NCBI RefSeq assembly: GCF_019430885.1
Contig: NZ_JAHYBZ010000010.1
Location: 1 to 64,000 of the forward strand
Reading direction: 5' to 3'
DNA from: Roseomonas alba
Lineage (GTDB): Bacteria > Pseudomonadota > Alphaproteobacteria > Acetobacterales > Acetobacteraceae
Length of the DNA: 64,000 nucleotides
Shown: positions 30,207 to 39,181 of the stretch, one piece after another
Layout: the number at the start of each line of letters is the position of its first letter
Numbering within the stretch: the first letter of the stretch is position 1
Notes under the pieces: model-generated
The model's database searches: none
Told to the model about the DNA's origin: nothing
What the model saw: the letters and a program-made list of their open reading frames with translations, nothing else
Translations under genes and position numbers: made by a program

Positions 30207-31805
30207 TCAGGCGCCATCCGCCTGATCCAGGGCATCGACCGGGACCCCGTCCCACGGACCGGCCTTGTTGTGCCCGTAATAGTCGATGATGTCGCCCAGC
30301 GGCATCGCCTTGGCATAGAGCCAGCCCTGGCCGAGCTTCACGCCCGCCTTCCGAAGATAGTCGACCTGCTCCTCGGTCTCGATCCCCTCCGCCACGATGG
30401 CCAGGCTGAGTTCCTTCGCCATGCCGATGATGTGCGGAATGACGATGCTGGTCGCCGCGTCCTTCCCGATGGAATCGACGAAGGCCTTGTCGATCTTGAG
30501 CGCATCGAGCGGCAGCTTCTCAAGCAGCGACAGGCTCGAATAGCCGGTCCCGAAGTCGTCGATCGCCACGAGATGCCCCGCCGCCCTCGCTGCGGTGATG
30601 GTCTTCCGTGCGGCATCGGCATCGACGAAGCCGCGCTCCGTGGCTTCCAGCCAGACATGCGGCGCGGCGACATTCCAGCGCGCCAGGGCACGGTCCAGGA
30701 CCGGCAGGAAGCGGCCGCTCCCGATGTCGCTCGCGCCGATGTTGATGGCGACATACACCGACCGGTCAATGGCGAGCATATCGGCCAGGTCGCGGACCAC
30801 CCGATCGATCATGAAATCGGTGATGTCGGCGATCAGGCCGAACTCCTCGGCGATGGGAATGAAGGAATCAGGGGGAATCATGCGGCCATCCGGCTGTTGC
30901 CAGCGCACCAGCGCTTCGGCCCCCACGCAACGCCCGGTGCCCAGGGACATGATCGGCTGGTAGTGGACGACGAGCTCCCCGTTCCTGATCGCGCTCGCCA
31001 GTTCGCTCCGGAGCGAGAGGCGATGACGCGAGAACCAGGCGACCGTCGCGACGAGCACCAGCGAAACGACACCCCCAAGTGGCAGCAGGAGCCACAGTTC
31101 CTCCCGCCATCGCCCCTCGATCGCGGACCTTTCGGCGATCGCGAAGGCGATGAAACCCGGCCCGCCGACAGAGGCATAGAAATGGCGTGCATCCGCGCCG
31201 ACAGCCGGCCCGCTGGTCAGCACGGCCAACAGTTCGGGATCCGCGGAGCCGGACAGCGCGACCAGCCTTCCCCCATCCATGGCGACGCCGAGGGTCGCAT
31301 GCGTGTCGAGCAGGACGTCCACCATCCTCTGCGGCTTGACGAGGACGGCATGGCCACGATGGCTCACGGCCACCATGGAGCCCCCACGGCTTACCGTCGA
31401 CTCGACGTTCAACGTGATTCCAACACCGTTCGGCAGAGTATGATCGGGTGCTCTCTCCAGAATCGCCCGGTTCGTATTTCCCCAAATTGTACAGGACAAG
31501 CGCCCATTTCTATAATAGACGATCTCATCGATCGTCATAATATCGACGCTTAATTGCCTCATGCGCCCTATATGAGCCGGCGAACAATCATCCCACTGCT
31601 CGCTCGATATGATTCCCAGGGCAGTATTGGCCTGGGATATAGTATCATTGAATCTTCCTAAAGTTATTTTGGCGTATTCAGATAAATCAAGAAGCAAATT
31701 TCTTTCCGCTCTAATTCTTGATATATACACACTGGAGAATATTGATGCACTTATCGCAAGGCAAGAAAGACAGATTGCCCAGTAGAATACTCTCCGTTTC
31801 CGCAC
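30207..31805 (-). CDS. CSS-motif EAL-domain cyclic-di-GMP phosphodiesterase
   Basis: This 532-residue membrane protein has an N-terminal helix (about residues 5-24), a periplasmic CSS-motif domain with conserved cysteines (DDCSPAH and RLSCTIWG), a second helix (LLLPLGGVVSLVLVATVAWF, near 245-265) and a C-terminal EAL domain. EAL-domain motifs are intact: AEALVRW, NIGASDI, ATERG, DDFGTGYSS, LKIDKAFV and EGIETEEQ. It should therefore hydrolyse c-di-GMP under redox or periplasmic control, by analogy with the CSS-EAL family. AGGAAGGGG four bases upstream favours the GTG at 31805 over a GTG at 31823. The 5' third and the upstream region are unusually AT-rich. Confidence 0.92.
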   Translation of the reverse strand: MRKRRVFYWAICLSCLAISASIFSSVYISRIRAERNLLLDLSEYAKITLGRFNDTISQANTALGIISSEQWDDCSPAHIGRMRQLSVDIMTIDEIVYYRNGRLSCTIWGNTNRAILERAPDHTLPNGVGITLNVESTVSRGGSMVAVSHRGHAVLVKPQRMVDVLLDTHATLGVAMDGGRLVALSGSADPELLAVLTSGPAVGADARHFYASVGGPGFIAFAIAERSAIEGRWREELWLLLPLGGVVSLVLVATVAWFSRHRLSLRSELASAIRNGELVVHYQPIMSLGTGRCVGAEALVRWQQPDGRMIPPDSFIPIAEEFGLIADITDFMIDRVVRDLADMLAIDRSVYVAINIGASDIGSGRFLPVLDRALARWNVAAPHVWLEATERGFVDADAARKTITAARAAGHLVAIDDFGTGYSSLSLLEKLPLDALKIDKAFVDSIGKDAATSIVIPHIIGMAKELSLAIVAEGIETEEQVDYLRKAGVKLGQGWLYAKAMPLGDIIDYYGHNKAGPWDGVPVDALDQADGA

Positions 31806-31987
31806 GACGCCCCTTCCTGACACCGCTCAATGAGTGATCACCAAACGATGATCGGGCCCTTACTCCTCGTTAAGGATGCATGCTCCTTCACAGAAATGCA
31901 AGTAATGATTGTAACAGTGTTGCGGAAAACAACTCTAGGTAGCATTTCCAGAAGGCATTATCCCGCAGCGGCCAGCACATCAGAGGC
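31806..31987. other. AT-rich gap upstream of the CSS-EAL gene
   Basis: This 182-bp interval is far richer in A+T than its surroundings (for example ACTCCTCGTTAAGGATGC and AATGATTGTAACAGTG). It holds no gene that I can support. It probably contains the promoter of the EAL gene and may mark the edge of acquired DNA. Confidence 0.4.
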
Positions 31988-32437
31988 TCAGCCGCGCTTC
32001 TCCCAACCCGACTGCCCCTGCTGCCAATAGGTCAGCGCGTGCCCCGCCGCCTTGGCCGCCACCCAGCGCCGTCGCGCCGCGGCGACGGCGCCCTCGTCGC
32101 CGCCATCGAACAGGTCCAGCACGCGGTCGTAATCGCCGAGCCGTGCACTGTCCGCGCCGTCCACCAGGAACAGGAAGCGCGCGCCGTTTCCGGGGGAGGT
32201 ATCGGCCGTGCCAAGCAGGATCGGCTGCAACGGATCGTTCTCCCCGCCCGCCATGCCGTGCGGCAGCCAGTCCGGGTCCGGCGCGACCCACAGCGCGGCG
32301 TCCAGCGCCTTGGCCCGCTCGGCTTCCCCGCACAACACGAAGGCGCGCCCGCCGGTGGCGAGCACCCGCCCCAGCAGCCGCGGCAGCGCCTGGTCCAGCC
32401 GCGTCCGGGTCAGGTGGTAGAAGCCGATCTCGGCCAT
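31988..32437 (-). CDS. holC: DNA polymerase III subunit chi
   Basis: This 149-residue clamp-loader accessory protein binds SSB and helps the replisome. It has the HolC hallmarks: N-terminal EIGFYHLTRTRLDQALPRLL and ...DRVLDLFDGGDE...AARRRWVAAKAAGHALTYWQQ at the end. It follows the second pepA gene by 7 bp; pepA-holC is a widespread proteobacterial pairing. Confidence 0.93.
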   Translation of the reverse strand: MAEIGFYHLTRTRLDQALPRLLGRVLATGGRAFVLCGEAERAKALDAALWVAPDPDWLPHGMAGGENDPLQPILLGTADTSPGNGARFLFLVDGADSARLGDYDRVLDLFDGGDEGAVAAARRRWVAAKAAGHALTYWQQGQSGWEKRG

Positions 32438-32444
32438 GGCAGGC

Positions 32445-33866
32445 TCAGGGCTCCGCCTCGAACCGCATGGCGACGAGCCGGTCGAGCATCCGCGCCCCGA
32501 AGCCCGTCGGGCCGGCGGGGCCAAGCGCGTGCGGCGCATCGGCCGTGTCCATCCCGGCGATGTCGCCATGCGCCCAGGGGCGCTCGCCGACGAATTCGCG
32601 CAGGAAGGCCGCGGCGTGGCATGCATCAGGCAGCAGGCGGGACGTCTCCGAGGAACACTGCTTCAGGTCGGCGACGTCCGAGGCGAGGTCCTCCCGGTGC
32701 CGCGCCCCGATCGGCATGGGCCAGAAGGGCTCGCCCACCGCCTCCCCGGCCGCGGCGAGGCTCGCCATCAGCGCCGCGTCATTGCCGAACAGCCCGGCGC
32801 GATGATGCCCGAGTGCGGTGATGATGGACCCGGTCAGCGTGGCGAGGTCGATCACCGCGCGCGGCCGGAAGGCGGCAATGGCATGATGCAGCGCATCGGC
32901 CAGCACCATCCGCCCTTCCGCATCGGTGTCGATCACCTCGACCGTGCGGCGGGACGCCGTGCGGATGATATCGCCGGGGCGGTAGGAACTCGCGCCGGTG
33001 GCATTCTCGGCGATCGCCAGGACTGCGACGACGGGCGCGGGGGATTTCCGTCGCGCCAGGGCCAGCATCGCGCCGGCACAGGCGGCGGCGCCGGCCATGT
33101 CGGCGCGCATCGCCTCCATCCCCGCCGCCGGCTTGATGCAGATGCCGCCCGTGTCGAAGACGATGCCCTTGCCGACGAAGGCAACGGGGGGTGCGGGCAG
33201 CACGCCGCGCCAGCGCAGCACCACCAGCCGCGGCGGCGTCTCGGAACCCCCACCGACCGCCAGCAGCCCGCCAAAACCGTGCCGCTTCAGCCATGTGCGG
33301 CCATGAACCGTGACCTCGATGCCTTCTTCCTCGAACGCGCGCAGGCGCTTGGCGAAGCGGCGGGTGGTCAGGCGATTGGCGGGCTCGATGACCAGGTCGC
33401 GCGCCAGCAGGCAGCCGGCCACGCCGGGCGCGAGGGCGGCGAAGGCATCCTCCGCCGCCTCGACGTCCGGGGTGTGGACGATCAGGCGCTCGATGCGGCG
33501 CGGCACGTCGCGGCTGCGCAACTCATCGAAATGCCAGGCGCCGAGCGCCACCCCGGCAGCCAGCGCCGCGACGATCTCGGGCGCGAAGCCCTCTCCGGCC
33601 AGCGCGACCTCGCTCACCGCCCCAGCGGCCAGTGCGGCGGCCGCACCGGCGCGTTCGGCCTCCCGCGCGCTCGGCAGCGGCCCGAGCCCGACCACCAGCC
33701 GGCGCGGCGCGCCCACCAGGTCGAGCACCTTCCCCGCCGCACCAGTAAAGCGGGCGGCATTGACGGCGGCGGCGACCGGTTCGGGCGGGACCACTCCCTG
33801 CACGATGGGCAGGATGCAGACCCGCTCGGCCCCCGGGGCCCCGCGGCGGAATTCGACCGCGATCAT
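32445..33866 (-). CDS. Leucyl aminopeptidase family protein (second paralogue)
   Basis: This 473-residue M17-type metallo-aminopeptidase retains the two-zinc site in VGKGIVFDTGGICIKP and DTDAEGRMVLADALHHA. The N-terminal macro-like domain is more divergent than in the neighbouring PepA. It is encoded 10 bp after pepA and 7 bp before holC in one operon. Conserved active-site residues suggest that it is an active enzyme of altered specificity. Dedicated peptide substrates are unknown. Confidence 0.92.
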   Translation of the reverse strand: MIAVEFRRGAPGAERVCILPIVQGVVPPEPVAAAVNAARFTGAAGKVLDLVGAPRRLVVGLGPLPSAREAERAGAAAALAAGAVSEVALAGEGFAPEIVAALAAGVALGAWHFDELRSRDVPRRIERLIVHTPDVEAAEDAFAALAPGVAGCLLARDLVIEPANRLTTRRFAKRLRAFEEEGIEVTVHGRTWLKRHGFGGLLAVGGGSETPPRLVVLRWRGVLPAPPVAFVGKGIVFDTGGICIKPAAGMEAMRADMAGAAACAGAMLALARRKSPAPVVAVLAIAENATGASSYRPGDIIRTASRRTVEVIDTDAEGRMVLADALHHAIAAFRPRAVIDLATLTGSIITALGHHRAGLFGNDAALMASLAAAGEAVGEPFWPMPIGARHREDLASDVADLKQCSSETSRLLPDACHAAAFLREFVGERPWAHGDIAGMDTADAPHALGPAGPTGFGARMLDRLVAMRFEAEP

Positions 33867-33876
33867 GAATCGGGAC

Positions 33877-35355
33877 TTAGCCCTCGTAGTGTTCCGCCAC
33901 CAAGCGATCGAGCATGCGCACACCATAGGCCGTGGCACCCTTGGGCGCGGTCGGCAGGTCCTTGCTGCTCCAGGCCGTGCCGGCGATGTCGAGATGCGCC
34001 CAGGGCTTGCCCTGCACGAAGCGCTGGATGAACTGCGCCGCGGTGATCGACCCGCCCGGCCGGCCGCCGACATTCTTCATGTCGGCGATGTCGGACTTGA
34101 TCTGCTTGTCATAGGCATCCCCGAGCGGCATGCGCCAGGCCGCCTCGCCGACCGCCTTGCCGGCGGCCTCGATGCGCTGGGCCAGCGTGTCGTCGTTGCT
34201 GAACAGGCCCGCATGCTCATGCCCCAGCGCGATGATGATCGCCCCGGTCAGCGTCGCCAGGTCGACCATGAAGCGCGGGTCGAAGGTCTCGATGGCGTAG
34301 TGCAGCACATCGGCCAGCACCAGTCGGCCCTCGGCGTCGGTGTTGATGACCTCGACCGTCTGGCCCGAGGCGGTCTTGACCACGTCCCCCGGCCGCTGCG
34401 CGGTGCCGGAGGGCATGTTCTCCACCAGCCCCACCAGCCCGACCACATCGGCCTTGGCCTTGCGGCCGGCCAGTGCCGCCATCAGGCCGATCACCGTGCC
34501 GGCGCCGGCCATGTCCCACTTCATGTCCTCCATGCCGCCCGCGGGCTTGATGGAGATGCCGCCGGTATCGAAGGTCACGCCCTTGCCGATGAAGGCGACG
34601 GGCTTCGCCGCGGCCTTCTTGCCCTTGGCCGCGCCCATCCATTTCATCACCACCATGCGCGGCTCGTTCACGCTGCCCTGCGCGACGCCGAGCAGCGCCC
34701 CGAAGCCAAGCTTCTTCATCTCCTTCGGCCCCAGGATCTCGACCTCGACGCCGAGCTTGGTCAGGGCCTTGCAGCGTTCAGCGCATTCCACCGGGGTCAG
34801 GACGTTGGGCGGCTCGCTGACCAGGTCGCGCGTCAGGAAGACGCCATCGGCGATGGCCTGCAGCGGCGCGAAGGCGGCCTTGGCCTTCGTCACGTCGGCC
34901 ACGGCGACGGCCAGGCGCTCGAGCTTGGGCTTGTCCTCCTCCTTCTCCTTCGTCCGGTAGCGGTCGAAGCGGTAGGACTTCAGTACCGTACCGAGCGCGA
35001 CGGAGGCCGCCTGGTCCGGGGTCAGCCCATCGGCGGCGACCAGGGCCTCACGCTCCTGCGCCACGGCGCCGGCGATGGTGCCGCCGGCAGCCTCGGCGCC
35101 GGTCTCGGTCAGGTCTGCAACCTTGCCGAGGCCAATCGCGACCACCTTGGTCAGGCCTGCCCCGGGCGCCCAGAGGGTCGTGGTCTGCCCCTTGCGACCC
35201 TTGAACTTCGCCGCTTCCAGGCCGCGGGCGATGGCGCCGGCGGTGGCGCCGTCGGCCTCGGCGGCGAGGCCCGCGAGCGGCGCTTCCTCGGCCAGCAGGA
35301 GGACCAGCGCACCCGCACGCGGCAGCGCGGGCTTCGTGAAGGCGATGTCGGGCAT
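33877..35355 (-). CDS. pepA: Leucyl aminopeptidase
   Basis: This 492-residue cytosolic M17 aminopeptidase removes N-terminal residues from peptides. Metal and active-site motifs are VGLG-type N-terminal folds, IGKGVTFDTGGISIKPAGG, the NTDAEGRLVLADVLHYA signature, and a C-terminal GATAYGVRMLDRLV. PepA in some bacteria also binds DNA. It heads the pepA-pepA-holC operon and is divergent from cysQ. Confidence 0.95.
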   Translation of the reverse strand: MPDIAFTKPALPRAGALVLLLAEEAPLAGLAAEADGATAGAIARGLEAAKFKGRKGQTTTLWAPGAGLTKVVAIGLGKVADLTETGAEAAGGTIAGAVAQEREALVAADGLTPDQAASVALGTVLKSYRFDRYRTKEKEEDKPKLERLAVAVADVTKAKAAFAPLQAIADGVFLTRDLVSEPPNVLTPVECAERCKALTKLGVEVEILGPKEMKKLGFGALLGVAQGSVNEPRMVVMKWMGAAKGKKAAAKPVAFIGKGVTFDTGGISIKPAGGMEDMKWDMAGAGTVIGLMAALAGRKAKADVVGLVGLVENMPSGTAQRPGDVVKTASGQTVEVINTDAEGRLVLADVLHYAIETFDPRFMVDLATLTGAIIIALGHEHAGLFSNDDTLAQRIEAAGKAVGEAAWRMPLGDAYDKQIKSDIADMKNVGGRPGGSITAAQFIQRFVQGKPWAHLDIAGTAWSSKDLPTAPKGATAYGVRMLDRLVAEHYEG

Positions 35356-35465
35356 GGTGACTCCGTGCGGGCGGCGAGTGTGGCGGTCAGATTACGCCCC
35401 AGGCCTCGGCACGGCCAGTGGCGGGGCTTGCCGGGGCCGCGCCGCGGCGCCACACCCCCGTGATC

Positions 35466-36236
35466 ATGGATGATGATGCCCTGCTCGCCCTTGCCGTGCG
35501 CCTTGCCGACCAGGCCGCCGCCGCGATCACCGCGGTGCGCGCCGCGGGCTTCGTGATCGAGCGCAAATCCGACCGGTCCCCCGTCACCGAGGCCGACCGT
35601 ATCGCCGAGGCGCTGATCGTCGAGGGCCTGCGCGCCGCGGCACCGTCCATCCCGGTGATCGCCGAGGAGGAGATCGAGGCCGGCACCGCCCCGCGCGATC
35701 CGGGCGACCGCTTCTGGCTGGTCGATCCGCTGGATGGGACGCGCGAATTCGCCGCCGGTCGCGACAATTTCACCGTGAATGTCGGGCTGGTCGACCGGGG
35801 CCGGCCGGTGCTGGGCGCCGTGGCGCTGCCGGCCACGGGCGAGCTGTTCTGGGGCCGGATTGGCGCCGGCGCCTTCAAGCGCGACGGGGCCGGCACGCGG
35901 CCCATCGCGGTGCGTCGCCCGCCGGCGGCAGGCCTGGTGGTCATGGGCAGCGGGCATCACCCGGACGATCCACGCATGACGCGCTTCCTCACCGGACGGC
36001 GGGTGCAGCGGATCGTCAATATCGGCTCGGCGGAGAAGTTCCTCCGCGTGGCGGAGGGCGGCGCCGATCTCTATCCGCGCTTCGGCCAGACCATGGAATG
36101 GGACACCGCGGCGCCGCAGGCCGTGCTGGAAGCGGCCGGCGGGACGCTGCGGCTGATGCAGGGCGGCGGGCCGTTGCCCTATCGGAAGCCCGGCTGGACC
36201 AACCAGCCCTTCATCGTCGAGGGCTTGCCGGCATGA
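35466..36236 (+). CDS. cysQ: 3'(2'),5'-bisphosphate nucleotidase CysQ-like
   Basis: This 256-residue inositol-monophosphatase-fold enzyme most likely hydrolyses PAP to AMP in sulfate assimilation. Motifs are DRSPVTEADRIAE, the metal-binding EEE (IAEEEIEAG), the DPLDGTREFAAG signature near residues 87-98, and the C-terminal EWDTAAPQAVLEAAGG. A histidinol-phosphatase or general inositol phosphatase role cannot be excluded. The stop overlaps the sua5-type gene by 4 bp. Confidence 0.88.
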   Translation: MDDDALLALAVRLADQAAAAITAVRAAGFVIERKSDRSPVTEADRIAEALIVEGLRAAAPSIPVIAEEEIEAGTAPRDPGDRFWLVDPLDGTREFAAGRDNFTVNVGLVDRGRPVLGAVALPATGELFWGRIGAGAFKRDGAGTRPIAVRRPPAAGLVVMGSGHHPDDPRMTRFLTGRRVQRIVNIGSAEKFLRVAEGGADLYPRFGQTMEWDTAAPQAVLEAAGGTLRLMQGGGPLPYRKPGWTNQPFIVEGLPA

Positions 36237-37204
36237 CCGAGCGCCTGCCCCCCGAGGCCATCGACCGCGCCGCCGCGCTGCTGCGCGCGGGCGAGCTCGT
36301 CGCCTTCCCAACCGAGACGGTCTATGGCCTCGGCGCCGATGCCTGGAACGGGCGCGCCGTGGCCGCGGTCTTCGAGGCCAAGGGCCGCCCGCATTTCAAT
36401 CCGCTGATCTGCCACTTCCCCGACGCGGCCGCGGCCTTCACCGAGGTGATCCCCGATGACCGCGCCCACGCCTTGGCAGAGGCCTTCTGGCCCGGCCCGC
36501 TGACCCTGGTCCTGCCGCGCCGCCCGGCCTGCCGCATCGACCTGCTGGCCGGGGCGGGGCTCGACACGCTGGCGGTGCGGGTGCCGGCGCATCCGGTCAC
36601 GCTGTCCCTGCTGCGCGCGGTCGCACGGCCGGTGGTCGGGCCGTCCGCCAACCGGTCCGGCCAGGTCAGCCCGACCACGGCCGATCACGTGCTGCACGGG
36701 CTGTCGGGCCGCATCGCCGCCGTGCTGGATGGCGGACCCTGCACGGTGGGGGTGGAGAGCACGGTGCTCGACCTCGCCGCCGGCGGGGCGGCGCTGCTGC
36801 GGCCGGGCGGCGTGCCGGCGGAGGACATCGAAGCGGTGATCGGCCCGGTCGCCCGCCCGATCCCGCTCTCGGCCGTCCAGGCAAGCCGGTCGCTGCGCTC
36901 GCCCGGCATGATGCTGTCGCACTACGCGCCAAGCCTGCCGGTGCGGCTGGGGGCGGAGGCGGTGTCGGCCGATGAGGCGCTGCTCGCCTTCGGCCCGCCC
37001 CTGCCCGGGGCGGGGGCGGTATTCCAGATGTCGGAAACCCGCGACGCGCGCGAGGCGGCCGCCCAGCTCTTCGCCGGCCTGCGACGGTTGGACGCGGAGG
37101 GCCAGCGTCTCGGGCTGGCGCGCATCGCGGTGATGCCGGTGCCGACGGACGGTCTCGGCGCGGCGATCAACGACCGGCTGGAACGGGCCGCGGCGCCGCG
37201 CTGA
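36233..37204 (+). CDS. tsaC: L-threonylcarbamoyladenylate synthase, Sua5 type
   Basis: This 323-residue protein makes threonylcarbamoyl-AMP for the t6A modification of tRNAs. It has the YrdC domain (FPTETVYGLGADAWN, EAKGRPHFNPL and the GPSANRSGQVSPT loop), followed by a Sua5 C-terminal domain after SPGMMLSHYAP. This makes it the longer Sua5 form rather than short TsaC. It is coupled to cysQ by ATGA overlap. Its 3' end overlaps the convergent EthD gene by 38 bp. Confidence 0.94.
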   Translation: MTERLPPEAIDRAAALLRAGELVAFPTETVYGLGADAWNGRAVAAVFEAKGRPHFNPLICHFPDAAAAFTEVIPDDRAHALAEAFWPGPLTLVLPRRPACRIDLLAGAGLDTLAVRVPAHPVTLSLLRAVARPVVGPSANRSGQVSPTTADHVLHGLSGRIAAVLDGGPCTVGVESTVLDLAAGGAALLRPGGVPAEDIEAVIGPVARPIPLSAVQASRSLRSPGMMLSHYAPSLPVRLGAEAVSADEALLAFGPPLPGAGAVFQMSETRDAREAAAQLFAGLRRLDAEGQRLGLARIAVMPVPTDGLGAAINDRLERAAAPR

Positions 37205-37898
37205 CCGGCGGCGCCAGCAGGACTGCCTCCCGCAGCAGGAAGGTCTTCACCTGCCCCAGGAAGGTCGCGCCATCGGCGAACCAGTGCTGCGCCTCGGGCG
37301 AGACGACCATGGCGCGACGGGCGTCCATGTCCGCGCACCAGCTCTCCGCGATGCCGTCCAGCGGCAGGGCCATGCGCAGCGCGGGGCCCGGTGTCGGGCG
37401 TTCCGCGACGATGCCGGACAGCACGAAGCCGCGCAGCAGCGGCACGGTCGCGGCCATGGCGCCATGGACCTCGCGCCAGGCGTGCTGGAAGGCCTCCGGC
37501 GTCGCATCGTCGCGACGGCGGATGGCGGTGAAGGATTTGACGCCCGGGCGCGGACCCGGCGGCATCGAGACCTGCCACGCCTCGGCCGTGACGAAGCTGC
37601 GGCTGGCGCCGCGATAGCCCGCCTCGGCATCGCGCGTGGCGGCCAACATCGCCTCGGCCGTCGCCAGATCGTCGAACCAGAGTTCCTCGATGCCGTCGAT
37701 CGGATCCATGTCGAGCAGGGCGACATCACTGCGTGAATGGATCTCGAGCGGGATGTTCAGCACGCAGCCGCGCAGGCCCGGCAACGCGGCCGAACGCGCG
37801 TGGCGCCACGCGGCGTGGAAGGCATCCGCCGGCAGATCCTGCCGGCGCGCCAGGAAGGTGATGATCTTGATGATGGCGTATCCTCCTTCGCGTCGCAT
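37167..37898 (-). CDS. Tandem EthD-domain protein
   Basis: This protein of about 243 residues has two EthD/Dabb-like ferredoxin-fold halves (IKIITFLARRQDLPADAFHA and SFTAIRRRDDATPEAFQHAW). EthD proteins accompany ether and aromatic degradation, but the role here is unknown. The first ATG is at 37898 (MRREGGYA). A perfect AAGGAGG (37882-37888) lies inside that stretch, 7 bases before ATC-ATC-AAG, where family proteins normally begin (M-IKIITF). Translation may therefore start at the ATC at 37874. The 3' end overlaps the convergent sua5-type gene by 38 bp. Confidence 0.82.
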   Translation of the reverse strand: MRREGGYAIIKIITFLARRQDLPADAFHAAWRHARSAALPGLRGCVLNIPLEIHSRSDVALLDMDPIDGIEELWFDDLATAEAMLAATRDAEAGYRGASRSFVTAEAWQVSMPPGPRPGVKSFTAIRRRDDATPEAFQHAWREVHGAMAATVPLLRGFVLSGIVAERPTPGPALRMALPLDGIAESWCADMDARRAMVVSPEAQHWFADGATFLGQVKTFLLREAVLLAPPVSAAPRPVPAGR

Positions 37899-37899
37899 G

Positions 37900-38130
37900 G
37901 GAGAGGGGCGCCGCCCCTCTCCAAACCTCACCCCGCCAGGCCGCAGTGCGGCCTGGACCGCCGGCATCTGGCGCCGGGCGCCACGGTCATTCCCTTTTGC
38001 CGCGCTCCGCGCGCAGGCGAGACATTCGGCATCGATCCGCGCCGTGGCGCTCTGAGCCAAGTATTAGTTTCCAAAGGCCTTTCGGCCTTTGGTGGGAAGA
38101 GGTCCGGAGAGGGGCGAAGCCCCTTTCCGG
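37900..38130. repeat. Paired-hairpin repeat field between the EthD and TctC genes
   Basis: A hairpin GGAGAGGGGC, loop GCC, GCCCCTCTCC (37900-37922) touches the EthD start region. A full composite copy follows: CCAAAGGCC, loop TTTC, GGCCTTTGG (38071-38092), then after 11 bases CCGGAGAGGGGC, loop GAA, GCCCCTTTCCGG (38104-38130). The last hairpin lies just beyond the 3' end of the TctC gene (38142), where it could end that transcript. No gene is visible in this 240-bp gap. Confidence 0.75.
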
Positions 38131-38141
38131 CCCACCCGCGA

Positions 38142-39116
38142 TCACTCCGGTCGAACCCCTGCCGCCCGCAGGATCGCGGCCACCCGGATCAGGTCCGCCT
38201 TCACGAAATCATCCATCGCCGCGGGCGTCGCAATCTGCGGCTGCCGTTCGACCGCCAGTTCCACCAACCGCGGCTGCAGACGTTCCATCGCGCCATTGAA
38301 GGCCGCATTCCACGCGGCGATCGCTGCGGCCGGCGTGCGCGCGGGAACGAAGGCACCGAACCAGGCGGCGATGTCCCAGGCCGGCAGCCCCGCCTCGGTC
38401 GCCGAGGGCACGTCCGGCAGGGCGGAGGACCGCGTCGGCCCCGCCACCGCGATGGCCCGCACCGACCCGCCCTTGATGTGCCCCACCGCAGAGGGGATCG
38501 GGTCGATGCACAGATGCGCGCTGCCCGAGATCACCGCCTGCATCGCCGGCCCGCCGCCGCGGAACTGCACCATCTCCATCTCGATCCCCGGCAGCGCGCT
38601 GCGGAGGACTTCGGATGCCAAGTGGTTGCCGGACCCGATGCCGGCCGAGGCGAAGTTGATCTTCCCCGAATTGGCCCGCAGCCAGGCGATCAGGCTGGCC
38701 ATGTCGGTGATCGGCAGCGCGTTGTTGACCACCAGCACCTGCGGCACCCGGCCCAGATGCGCGACGGAGGCGAAATCCCCCACCACGTCATAAGGCATGC
38801 GCGAGACGAGGCATGGCGCGATGACATGCGCATTGGAATGCAGCAGGACGGTGTAACCATCGGGCGGCGACTTCGCCACGGCCTCGGACCCGATGAGGCC
38901 CGCCGCGCCGCCGGCCCGGTTCTCGATGACGATGGATTGGCCGAGCTGCGCGGCCACCGTGTCCGACAGCACGCGGGCGACGACATCCGTCGAACCGCCC
39001 GGCGCGAAGGGCACGATGATGCGCAGCGGCCGGTCCGGCCGCCAGGCGGCCTGCGCACGGGCGATTCCGGGCGCAGCCAGGCCCGCCAGCAGAAGCGGGC
39101 GCCGTGAGATGTTCAT
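38142..39116 (-). CDS. TctC/Bug-family solute-binding protein
   Basis: This 324-residue periplasmic receptor has the signal peptide MNISRRPLLLAGLAAPGIARA. Landmarks are VPFAPGGSTDVVARVLSD, IVIENRAGGAAGLIG, PDGYTVLLHSN and FRGGGPAMQAVISG. It lies 65 bp downstream of another TctC gene on the same strand, so the two may be co-transcribed. The pair shares only moderate similarity, so they probably have different ligands. No transporter membrane genes accompany them. Confidence 0.92.
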   Translation of the reverse strand: MNISRRPLLLAGLAAPGIARAQAAWRPDRPLRIIVPFAPGGSTDVVARVLSDTVAAQLGQSIVIENRAGGAAGLIGSEAVAKSPPDGYTVLLHSNAHVIAPCLVSRMPYDVVGDFASVAHLGRVPQVLVVNNALPITDMASLIAWLRANSGKINFASAGIGSGNHLASEVLRSALPGIEMEMVQFRGGGPAMQAVISGSAHLCIDPIPSAVGHIKGGSVRAIAVAGPTRSSALPDVPSATEAGLPAWDIAAWFGAFVPARTPAAAIAAWNAAFNGAMERLQPRLVELAVERQPQIATPAAMDDFVKADLIRVAAILRAAGVRPE

Positions 39117-39181
39117 TGTCCTTGTTCCTCCCTGTCGTTCCGCCATCCCGGATGCGCCCGACGGCGCATCCGGGGCGCGGG

